The notes under the pieces were generated by a model. That model was not told where the DNA came from. It made no database searches and saw only the letters and a program-made list of their open reading frames with translations. Positions 23,870 to 31,023 of a DNA stretch of 58,126 nucleotides are shown here, piece by piece. This stretch comes from Prevotella sp. (GTDB lineage Bacteria > Bacteroidota > Bacteroidia > Bacteroidales > Bacteroidaceae), in NCBI GenBank assembly GCA_003447235.1, contig DLZV01000017.1, forward strand, positions 10,442 to 68,567. The letters run 5' to 3'. Every line of letters begins with the position of its first letter. Position 1 is the stretch's first letter. Both the position numbers and the translations under genes were made by a program.

Positions 23870-24862
23870 CTATTTCCCCTTATTCTTCCCCAACAATCCA
23901 CGAAGGAAAAAGTAGGCCTTCAGTTGCCAACAGAAGATGGTCCAACTACAACGGATGGGCCTATAACCAAACTTGCGACACAAGGCGGGACTGAGCCTTT
24001 GGACTTCTATACTTTCCCATGTGGATCGCAGGATGCGGCGTCCACGCGCGCGATCCTCGCCACTGAGCTGGCGATGGTGGAGATAGTAGAAGAGGCTGAC
24101 GTCAATGAGATTTTTCCATCGTTCGTTCTCGTAGAGCGAGACGAGCGCATCATCTACCTGGAGCGAGAGGAGCTGGCGTTTCATGCTCTGGTTGGCCAGG
24201 AGGTAGTCGAAACGATGTCCGTCAATGCGATGGGTGACGGACTGATCGTGCTGGCGATAATAATAGTCGGCATCAGTAGCCACTACCCTTCGGGAAGCCA
24301 GGAAATGGAGACGCGTGGTGTTGTCGTCGCTATAGGCGTGGCTCGACGTGTCATAGGGATAACGCTGGTGGATGGAAGCCCGGACGGCATAGACGCCATG
24401 GATCTTCCATGTCAGACTGTCGGCGAAAGCAGTTCTACCCTCCTCGTCGTATGTATCCTGCATAGGATAGGGATCTCGTCGGCCATCAGCATGCCAAAAA
24501 ACAAGGCGGAAAAGGACACTATCCGCCTCAGGCTGCGCCTCAAAGCGATCCACAATCTTTTGCAGGGCGTCGGGGGCAAGGCAGTCATCGCTATCCACAA
24601 AGCAGATGTAGTCGCCCTGGGCCTGGCGTAGTCCTTCGTTGCGGGCCTTGCCTTGTCCGCCATTATGGGGCAAGGAGATCAAACGGATGCGCGGGTCGGC
24701 CTCGGCATAGTTGGAGAGAATCGCGCGCGAATCGTCTGTCGAGGCGTCATCGATGGCGATGAGTTCCCACTCCTTCAATGTCTGACGACGTATCGACTCG
24801 ATACTCTCGCGGAGATAAGGGGCCGCATTATAGACGGCCATAAGGATGCTAATCTTGCTGCT
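23870..24862 (-). CDS. Family 2 glycosyltransferase (GT2)
   Basis: A 330-residue GT-A fold glycosyltransferase. MSSKISILMAVYNAAPYLRESI starts the nucleotide-sugar domain, IDDASTDDSRAIL and FVDSDDC (the DXD-type motif) follow, and the rest is an acceptor-side domain with no membrane segment except a weak hydrophobic stretch near the C-terminus. Such enzymes add one sugar to a growing O-antigen, capsule or other surface glycan on the cytoplasmic face. The ATG at 24862 was chosen: it overlaps the end of the flippase gene by 14 bp, as expected of translationally coupled genes. A longer frame would start inside the flippase. Confidence 0.93.
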   Translation of the reverse strand, partial: SSKISILMAVYNAAPYLRESIESIRRQTLKEWELIAIDDASTDDSRAILSNYAEADPRIRLISLPHNGGQGKARNEGLRQAQGDYICFVDSDDCLAPDALQKIVDRFEAQPEADSVLFRLVFWHADGRRDPYPMQDTYDEEGRTAFADSLTWKIHGVYAVRASIHQRYPYDTSSHAYSDDNTTRLHFLASRRVVATDADYYYRQHDQSVTHRIDGHRFDYLLANQSMKRQLLSLQVDDALVSLYENERWKNLIDVSLFYYLHHRQLSGEDRARGRRILRSTWESIEVQRLSPALCRKFGYRPIRCSWTIFCWQLKAYFFLRGLLGKNKGK

Positions 24863-26357
24863 CATGGTGGAAACGGCGCAAGAAACGACTACTGACATGT
24901 TGCATCAGGTCAGTATTGGAACGGAAGAAATGGAGCGATACGGCCATGCTGACAAGGAAGAGGACGGCGCCCGCAAGCCAGTAGGCCACGGTATGGTAGG
25001 ACAGGAAGGTGGCGGCGAAGGCCAGCAGTCCTAAAGGCACCTGGACGGCAGAGCAGCGCAGCAGTCCGACGGAGGGATGGTAGTGGTAGCGGTAGCGCGC
25101 ATAGACGAAAGTGACCAGCAGGTCGAGGAAGGAGACGAGCGAAATGCCGATACCGGCTCCCGTCAGTCCCCACAGACTAAAGAAACCGATGACGGCACAG
25201 ACGATCATCACAGAATAGATACCCTCCAGCAAAAGGTAGGACCGGGAGTCGCCCTTGGCCAAGGGAATATACTGCACGGGGAGTTTGATGGCTCGGAAAT
25301 ACATGGCAATCACCATCACCTGCATCATTCCAAGGACAGACATAAACTGGTGGGAATAGAGCAAGGGAAGGAGGATGGGCAAAGAAAAAGAGAAGGCAAT
25401 CAAGATGGGAGCAGCGACCAAGAGCATCACTTCGGCCTGGCGGTTGACAGTCTGAGAAAACGTGAAACTGCGTTCGCAGACGCCACTGAGACGGGGGAAA
25501 TAGTCGGTCTCCATGGCCGAGAATACCATGCCGATATAGGTCATCGTCATCATGTAGCCCGCATTATAGAGGCCCACGGTGTCGATCTGCGCCACATTGT
25601 TGAGGTAACTGCGGATGAGGAAGTCGGCCAGCGAACCGAGCACGCCTGCCAGGACAAAGGCCACGCCGAGCCGCACCATACTCATACCACGCCCCAAGAC
25701 GCGACGGGAGAGCGAGAGGCGAAGCGGATAGAGATGGTAGGAGTAGCCGATAGTGAGCAGAAGCTGGGTGAGGGCCATCAGCACGATGGATGGGACGATG
25801 GCCGCATCTTGGAAGAAATAATAGAGCGGAATAGTAAGCAAAAGAGCGAGAAGAACATTCCAAATTGAAACTTTAGCCAAATCGCGCAACCGCCTGGCAC
25901 CTTTTAATATAGCAAGCTCTCCTCCAGTAATGGTTGTAAGAAATACGGCTGGCGAAAGGAAGATAAAATGGAGCGTGTGGCCATCCCAAGAAAAGGTGAA
26001 GCGACTCAACCAAGGACTGAGCAGCGCACAGAGCAGCATGCCAAAGATGGCGGTGATCATACACCAAGATCGCACCATGAGGACAGTGTCGTTGAGGCGC
26101 TGGGCGTCGCCCGCGTCATAGGCCTCGGAGATATTGCGCACACCACTCATGGCAATACCGAAATTGGTACTGTCGCCTACAAGCTTCGTCGTAGAGTTGA
26201 AGAGCGACATCAGGCCCATACCCTGAGGCCCGAGGATGAGGGCCACGAGCTTATTGCGCACGACGCCTACGAGGATATTCAGCGCCTGAACACCCCCAAA
26301 AAGCCCCGTGTTTTTGAGTATATTACCGTAACTTGAAGATCTTCCCGATTTTTTCAT
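24849..26357 (-). CDS. Wzx-type oligosaccharide flippase
   Basis: A 502-residue inner-membrane protein with about 12-14 hydrophobic segments, belonging to the MOP/polysaccharide-transporter group (Wzx/RfbX). The N-terminal part NILKNTGLFGGVQALNILVG is typical. These proteins flip undecaprenyl-linked oligosaccharides from the cytoplasmic to the periplasmic side. It is the first gene of a two-gene minus-strand unit with the overlapping GT2 gene, and is divergent from a plus-strand set of glycosyltransferases only 56 bp away, so the whole set probably builds and exports one glycan. Confidence 0.93.
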   Translation of the reverse strand: MKKSGRSSSYGNILKNTGLFGGVQALNILVGVVRNKLVALILGPQGMGLMSLFNSTTKLVGDSTNFGIAMSGVRNISEAYDAGDAQRLNDTVLMVRSWCMITAIFGMLLCALLSPWLSRFTFSWDGHTLHFIFLSPAVFLTTITGGELAILKGARRLRDLAKVSIWNVLLALLLTIPLYYFFQDAAIVPSIVLMALTQLLLTIGYSYHLYPLRLSLSRRVLGRGMSMVRLGVAFVLAGVLGSLADFLIRSYLNNVAQIDTVGLYNAGYMMTMTYIGMVFSAMETDYFPRLSGVCERSFTFSQTVNRQAEVMLLVAAPILIAFSFSLPILLPLLYSHQFMSVLGMMQVMVIAMYFRAIKLPVQYIPLAKGDSRSYLLLEGIYSVMIVCAVIGFFSLWGLTGAGIGISLVSFLDLLVTFVYARYRYHYHPSVGLLRCSAVQVPLGLLAFAATFLSYHTVAYWLAGAVLFLVSMAVSLHFFRSNTDLMQHVSSRFLRRFHHEQQD

Positions 26358-26389
26358 CTATAAAATAAACGTAGATTAAAACTTTTTAT

Positions 26390-26397
26390 TATTTTTG
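26390..26397 (+). promoter_or_regulatory. Promoter -7 motif of the plus-strand glycosyltransferase genes
   Basis: TATTTTTG is a TAnnTTTG match 16 bp before the ATG at 26414, inside the 56-bp divergent gap with the flippase gene. Confidence 0.6.
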
Positions 26398-26413
26398 CAG
26401 CGTAATTTCATCT

Positions 26414-27310
26414 ATGATATTAAGCATCATCATACCCGTCTATCATGTGGAACGCACGCTCGACCGCTGTGTGGAGGGGGTGCTACGGCAAGATTTGGAC
26501 GACTTCGAGGTCATTCTCGTCGATGACGGAGGCGACGACAACTGCCCGCGGATGTGCGACGAATGGTCACGACGTGACACTCATGTACGTGTTGTCCACC
26601 AAAGCAATGCGGGTCTCTCCGCTGCTCGCAATGCGGGCATAGAACTGGCGCAAGGCGACTACCTGACCTTTGTCGATTCGGACGACTACCTCGACGAGGG
26701 CCTCTATGCTCGTCTGTTGCCCATCCTACAGACGCAACCCGACATCGACCTGCTCGAATACTCGGTGATAGTGCGCGAGGGAGGCAGCGAACAGCATCCA
26801 CTTCTCCTCCCCCAGCGACGCTACGACAACGCTACCCGCTACTGGCTTGAAGGACGCGCCTACGCCCACACCTACGCATGGAACAAGATCTACCGACGCC
26901 GACTATTCGACACGGTACGCTTTCCCGTGGGACGGCTCTTTGAGGATGTCCACACGCTGCCACCCTTGATGCAATCGGCCAAGGTCATCGCCACCACCCC
27001 AGAGGGATTCTACCACTATACGGACAACCCCGATGGAATCACCCGAAAGGCCACGGGACGCGAACTGCAGGACTTGCTCGACGCGCACCTCGCCTACATC
27101 GGAGAAGGCAACGAGGTCGATGCGGCCTATTATGCGCACGTGCTCAACATTCAGCTGTCGGTCTATGACCTGACGGGAAAGGAGCCTCAACTGCCGCGCC
27201 GACGCTTCCTCGGCAGCCTCAAACTATTATTGTTGCAACTATTAGGAATGAAACGCTTATGCCAACTCATCCATCTTACACACCAGCTCATGGGGCGCAA
27301 CCGCTCGTGA
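26414..27310 (+). CDS. Family 2 glycosyltransferase (GT2)
   Basis: A 298-residue GT2. ILSIIIPVYHVERTLDRCVEGVL gives the first strand and helix, ILVDDGGDDNCPRMCDEW is the nucleotide-binding Asp region, and TFVDSDDYLDEG carries the DXD-type metal-binding motif. SAARNAGI is the conserved acceptor-loop element. No membrane anchor is seen. It heads a plus-strand series with overlapping genes. The next gene starts 52 bp before this one stops, in another frame. It acts in cytoplasmic assembly of a surface glycan; donor and linkage are unknown. Confidence 0.93.
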   Translation: MILSIIIPVYHVERTLDRCVEGVLRQDLDDFEVILVDDGGDDNCPRMCDEWSRRDTHVRVVHQSNAGLSAARNAGIELAQGDYLTFVDSDDYLDEGLYARLLPILQTQPDIDLLEYSVIVREGGSEQHPLLLPQRRYDNATRYWLEGRAYAHTYAWNKIYRRRLFDTVRFPVGRLFEDVHTLPPLMQSAKVIATTPEGFYHYTDNPDGITRKATGRELQDLLDAHLAYIGEGNEVDAAYYAHVLNIQLSVYDLTGKEPQLPRRRFLGSLKLLLLQLLGMKRLCQLIHLTHQLMGRNRS

Positions 27311-28248
27311 GTTTCATCGTCCCGACCTATAACTTGCCGGTCGATATGCTTCGGGAATCGCTCGACAGCATCATGGACCTCTCGCTCACACAGGAGGAAC
27401 GGGAGATAATCGTCATCGATGACGGATCCATAAATTCGCCGCTGGCGGCACTGGCCGACGTGATAGACCAAATCATCTATATACGACAACCGAACAAGGG
27501 AGCGGCTGCGGCACGCAACACGGGACTGGGCATCGCCAAGGGCCGATACATCCAGTTTGTCGATGGCGACGACCGTCTAGTTCGCAGTGGCTACGAACAC
27601 TGTCTCGACACTATCCGCTTCCAAGAGGCGGACATGGTCGTCTTCCGTTCGTCGGCGAAGGAACAGGAGAGCATGGGGACTGCCTCTGATCGGGGTCCCA
27701 TGAGTGGCAGCGACTATCTGCGCCACAACAACCTGCGATCCTGCGTCTGGGGTTACCTCTTCCGTCGCTCGCTGCTCGGCAACCTTCGCTTCCACGAGGG
27801 CATCACAAGGGAGGACGAGGAGTTTACACCGCAACTGATGCTTCGTGCCGAACAGTTGGTCGATACGGATGCCGTGGCCTACTACTACCGCAAGCGCGAG
27901 GGTTCCGTGATGGAGGCCGACGACAACCGTGCGAAAGCAAGGAGGCTGGACGACCTACTGACGGTCCTAGACACGCTCACCGAGCGACTCGACCGACTGC
28001 CTGCTGACGACCGTGCGGCTCTACAACGAAGGGTAGATCAACTGACGATGGACTATCTCGTCAACATCATCACTTACACGCGGAGTGCTCGCCACCTGGA
28101 GCGCGGACTCCTGCGACTGCGCCGTCGGGGTCTCTATCCGCTTCCTACGAAGCACTACACCAACAAGTATCGCCTCTTCGCCACGATGATGAACAACAAG
28201 GCAGGACGCAAGGTGCTACTCTATTCAATTCCATTGGTTGTCAGATGA
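27259..28248 (+). CDS. Family 2 glycosyltransferase (GT2)
   Basis: A 329-residue GT2. The domain starts at LVSFIVPTYNLP (about residue 16), with IIVIDDGSINSP, AAAARNTGLGIAKG and YIQFVDGDDRL as the conserved nucleotide-sugar and metal sites. The first 15 residues are low in homology. The ATG at 27259 sits inside the previous gene (52-bp overlap), suggesting translational coupling, though a later start cannot be excluded. The stop overlaps the next start by 4 bp (ATGA). It belongs to the same surface-glycan set. Confidence 0.92.
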   Translation: MPTHPSYTPAHGAQPLVSFIVPTYNLPVDMLRESLDSIMDLSLTQEEREIIVIDDGSINSPLAALADVIDQIIYIRQPNKGAAAARNTGLGIAKGRYIQFVDGDDRLVRSGYEHCLDTIRFQEADMVVFRSSAKEQESMGTASDRGPMSGSDYLRHNNLRSCVWGYLFRRSLLGNLRFHEGITREDEEFTPQLMLRAEQLVDTDAVAYYYRKREGSVMEADDNRAKARRLDDLLTVLDTLTERLDRLPADDRAALQRRVDQLTMDYLVNIITYTRSARHLERGLLRLRRRGLYPLPTKHYTNKYRLFATMMNNKAGRKVLLYSIPLVVR

Positions 28249-29336
28249 AGATTCTATTGCTAGGCGAATATAGCAATGTCCACGCTACGCTGGCGGAAGG
28301 CCTCCATGCGCTGGGCCACGATGTGGTGGTTTGCTCCAATGGCGACTTCTGGAAGAACTACCCACGGGACATCGATGTGGCGCGCCCCACGGGACGGTTG
28401 GCTGGCGTGCGCCTCTATGCCCGCATCCTCAGTCTCCTGCCACGACTCAGGGGCTTCGACGTGGTGCAACTCATCAACCCGATGTTCTTCGAACTGAAGG
28501 CCGAACGCTTGTTCTTCCTCTATCGCTATCTCCGAAAGCACAACAAGCGAGTGGTGCTCGGAGCTTTCGGCATGGACTACTACTGGGTGGAAGTCAACTC
28601 CACCAAGATGCCCTTGCGGTATAGCGACTTCAACATCGGAAAGAAGCTGCGCAACAACGCCGACGCCGTCAAGGAGCGACGCGAGTGGCTAGGGACAGCC
28701 AAGGGACGGCTAAACCAGTTTATAGCGGCCGACTGCGACGCAATCGTAGCGGGTCTCTACGAATACTGGGCCTGCTACCAGCCGCTCTTCCCCGACAAGA
28801 CCACCTTCATTCCCTTCCCCATCCACATCCGAGAGTCAATGCCCAGTTCTGACTTTACGCCGCCACTCAAACTCTTCATCGGCATCAGCAAGGGCAGGAG
28901 CGAATACAAGGGTACGGACATCATGCTACGGGCTGCCGAAGAGATCTGCCGCAAATTTCCCGACAAGGTGGTGCTTCGCAAGGCAGAGGGCGTTCCCTTC
29001 GATGAGTATGTGAAGATGATGAACGGGTGCGATGTGATCCTCGACCAGCTCTATAGCTACACGCCATCCATGAATCCCCTGGAGGCGATGGCACATGGCT
29101 TGATCTGCGTGGGAGGTGGCGAACCCGAAAACTACGAGATTATTAACGAGGAGGTTTACCGACCTATCATGAATGTCGAACCCTACTATGATAGCGTGTA
29201 CGATGCGCTCGAATGGTTGGTATTTAGTCCTGAACTGATCGGCCTGTTGAAACAGGATAGCTGGACGTACGTCCTCCGCCACCACGACTTCGTCACGGTT
29301 GCGAGAAAATATGAGCAACTGTACAAGGGACTGTAA
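28245..29336 (+). CDS. GT-B fold glycosyltransferase (GT4-like)
   Basis: A 363-residue glycosyltransferase with the GT-B two-domain layout. The N-terminal domain opens MKILLLGEYSNVHATLAEGLHALGH-like. The C-terminal donor domain has LFIGISKGRSEYKGTDIMLRAA and the late CDVILDQLYSYTPSMNPLEAMAHG region, in which the conserved E of the GT4 EX7E-type motif is present (NPLEAMA). It resembles retaining GT4 enzymes, but the sequence is divergent. The start overlaps the previous stop by 4 bp, so the genes are coupled. A small zinc-ribbon gene follows 2 bp after the stop. Confidence 0.88.
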   Translation: MKILLLGEYSNVHATLAEGLHALGHDVVVCSNGDFWKNYPRDIDVARPTGRLAGVRLYARILSLLPRLRGFDVVQLINPMFFELKAERLFFLYRYLRKHNKRVVLGAFGMDYYWVEVNSTKMPLRYSDFNIGKKLRNNADAVKERREWLGTAKGRLNQFIAADCDAIVAGLYEYWACYQPLFPDKTTFIPFPIHIRESMPSSDFTPPLKLFIGISKGRSEYKGTDIMLRAAEEICRKFPDKVVLRKAEGVPFDEYVKMMNGCDVILDQLYSYTPSMNPLEAMAHGLICVGGGEPENYEIINEEVYRPIMNVEPYYDSVYDALEWLVFSPELIGLLKQDSWTYVLRHHDFVTVARKYEQLYKGL

Positions 29337-29338
29337 GG

Positions 29339-29632
29339 ATGGCATGGAAAAAGCAATTTCGTTGCAAGCAATGTGGCTACGAGGCCGACGTCTATGAGGG
29401 ACGCGGCTTCATGGGGCAACATATCTCCACGATGACCTGCCCCGACTGCCACAGCCTCCAGCCACTGGTCGTTGGGGGCGTCATAGGCGACGCAGCCCCG
29501 TCTTTCCGTTCCGAGGTGGGACGCCTGTGCCTCCAGTGTGGATCAGACCGCATCCGTATCTGGGACGGCCATACCTGCCCCTGTTGTGGAGGCAGGATGG
29601 AGGAGACAGGACAACGGGATTTTTGGACTTGA
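29339..29632 (+). CDS. Small protein with two zinc-ribbon-like Cys sets
   Basis: A 97-residue protein with CXXC knuckles: CKQC at 9-12 and CPDC at 34-37, then CLQC at 64-67 and CPCC at 80-83. That gives two four-cysteine sites that would each bind a zinc ion. It begins MAWKKQFRCKQCGYEADVYEG, much like a zinc-ribbon protein, and has no membrane segment. The gene starts 2 bp after the glycosyltransferase stop, so it is co-transcribed. Its role in the glycan locus is unknown: it could bind nucleic acid or protein, or simply share the transcript. Confidence 0.85.
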   Translation: MAWKKQFRCKQCGYEADVYEGRGFMGQHISTMTCPDCHSLQPLVVGGVIGDAAPSFRSEVGRLCLQCGSDRIRIWDGHTCPCCGGRMEETGQRDFWT

Positions 29633-29661
29633 CAAGGATTTGGGGCTCTGCTGACGCTTGA

Positions 29662-29699
29662 ATTTCAACTAGACTCGTGGATTTCAATTAGACTCTTGG
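29662..29699. repeat. Two-copy 19-bp tandem repeat
   Basis: ATTTCAACTAGACTCGTGG (29662-29680) and a second copy (29681-29699) agree at 17 of 19 positions. They lie 30 bp 3' of the zinc-ribbon gene stop, in a convergent gap with no gene start nearby. Confidence 0.88.
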
Positions 29700-29820
29700 G
29701 GTGCAAAAACGTTTGGATTTTCCCCCTATATAACAACAAGGCTCAGACCTCACAAGATACTTATCCTACCTTGTTTCTTAACCACTTGCATTCGGACCCC
29801 AAGTATATCATTTCTTGCGC

Positions 29821-30795
29821 TCAGACGGTTTTGAGTTGACCCGTCTTGCGCTTTTTCCAAATCTCGATACTATTGATGGTGTTCTGCCAAAGAATATAGC
29901 AACCCGGTCCTACAGAGGCCAGGGGCGTGAGGTACATGAAAGCGATCCAAATGGCAAAGCCCGTGTTCTTCTGTCCCAAGGCCTGACCCGCCTCGATGGA
30001 CCGGTCAAAGAGACGGCCCACAGAACGGCCCACGGCAAATTGAACGACGCAGACGAGGAGGCCCGAGAAAGCGATGGCGAGGAGAAAGGGCAAAGTGGTA
30101 TGAGCATGGACGATATTCTTGACCGTTGCTCCCGAGACGATCATCAACTGCACGGCCCAGAGATAAAAACTCAGGTCCTTGACATTGATCACCCATTGGT
30201 GGAAGCCGTGGAGAGGCTTGAAATGCTTCACGAAGAAGGCCAATCCCATCGGCAAGACCAAGACGATACACACCTGATAGAGGATGCGGAGGAAGGCGGC
30301 AAGAAAGGAGACGTGGGCTGACGACTGCTCGATGAGCGGGAAGCAAACTGGGATTAGGATTGCACAGAGGAAATTGGAGAGAAAGCCATAAGTGGTGATT
30401 TCCTCCAGTCGTCCGCCGAGTTTGGCGGTCACTACGGGTGCTGCCGCGGCACAAGGCGCGATAATGCAAGTCAGGACCGACTCTACAAACGTCAGTTCGT
30501 TGCCCTTCAGGCGGAAGAAGAGAATGGCGCCAACCAAGATCCACACGAAGGCCACCTGAAAAAGACTCACACAGTAGTTCCACTTCACAGGCACGAGTTT
30601 TCGGAAATCCACTTTGCAGAAAGTGACAAAGAGCACCAAAAACATAAAGAGCGGCAAGATGGCGTCGAAGAATGCACCCAAGGCTGGCGAGACCCCGTCG
30701 AAAGCAGGAATGAAGGCAAACAACAAGTAAAGCGCCGCTCCCGAAAGCATCGACAACGGCAAAGTCCAATTTTTGATAAAAGCGAATAGTTTCAT
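29821..30795 (-). CDS. Bile-acid:sodium symporter-like permease
   Basis: A 324-residue inner-membrane protein with about 9-10 hydrophobic segments, resembling the BASS family (bile acid:sodium symporter, arsenite and AEC-type relatives). MKLFAFIKNWTLPLSMLSGA begins the first segment, and the central region has a CAAAAPVVTAKLGGRLE crossover motif. The real substrate is unknown; in gut Bacteroidales such proteins carry organic anions. The ATG at 30795 was chosen because the longer frame begins in a stretch without family resemblance. It lies downstream of the amino-sugar genes on the same strand. Confidence 0.82.
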   Translation of the reverse strand: MKLFAFIKNWTLPLSMLSGAALYLLFAFIPAFDGVSPALGAFFDAILPLFMFLVLFVTFCKVDFRKLVPVKWNYCVSLFQVAFVWILVGAILFFRLKGNELTFVESVLTCIIAPCAAAAPVVTAKLGGRLEEITTYGFLSNFLCAILIPVCFPLIEQSSAHVSFLAAFLRILYQVCIVLVLPMGLAFFVKHFKPLHGFHQWVINVKDLSFYLWAVQLMIVSGATVKNIVHAHTTLPFLLAIAFSGLLVCVVQFAVGRSVGRLFDRSIEAGQALGQKNTGFAIWIAFMYLTPLASVGPGCYILWQNTINSIEIWKKRKTGQLKTV

Positions 30796-30880
30796 AGATT
30801 GCAGGTCAAAACGCCCCGTCCCCATCGTCCGTATTAACAGACCCTAACGATTTTTAGACCCTGAGGATTATTTTCCCAAA

Positions 30881-30950
30881 GCGTTTATTAAACTCTGAGC
30901 AGTTATTAAATCTCTAAGCACTTATTAAACATCTAAGCACTTATTAGGTC
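30881..30950. repeat. Four degenerate 19-bp tandem repeats
   Basis: Units GCGTTTATTAAACTCTGA (30881-30898), GCAGTTATTAAATCTCTAA (30899-30917), GCACTTATTAAACATCTAA (30918-30936) and a shortened GCACTTATTAGG (from 30937) run head to tail. They lie about 75-145 bp 3' of the stop of the minus-strand NagB/PIG-L gene and upstream of the symporter gene. Confidence 0.9.
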
Positions 30951-31023
30951 CAAACGGTCGGGACAAAGCAATCCACCCCGCCTCCCCCAAGTCGGGAGAG
31001 GATGGGTGGGAAAATGATTCATA

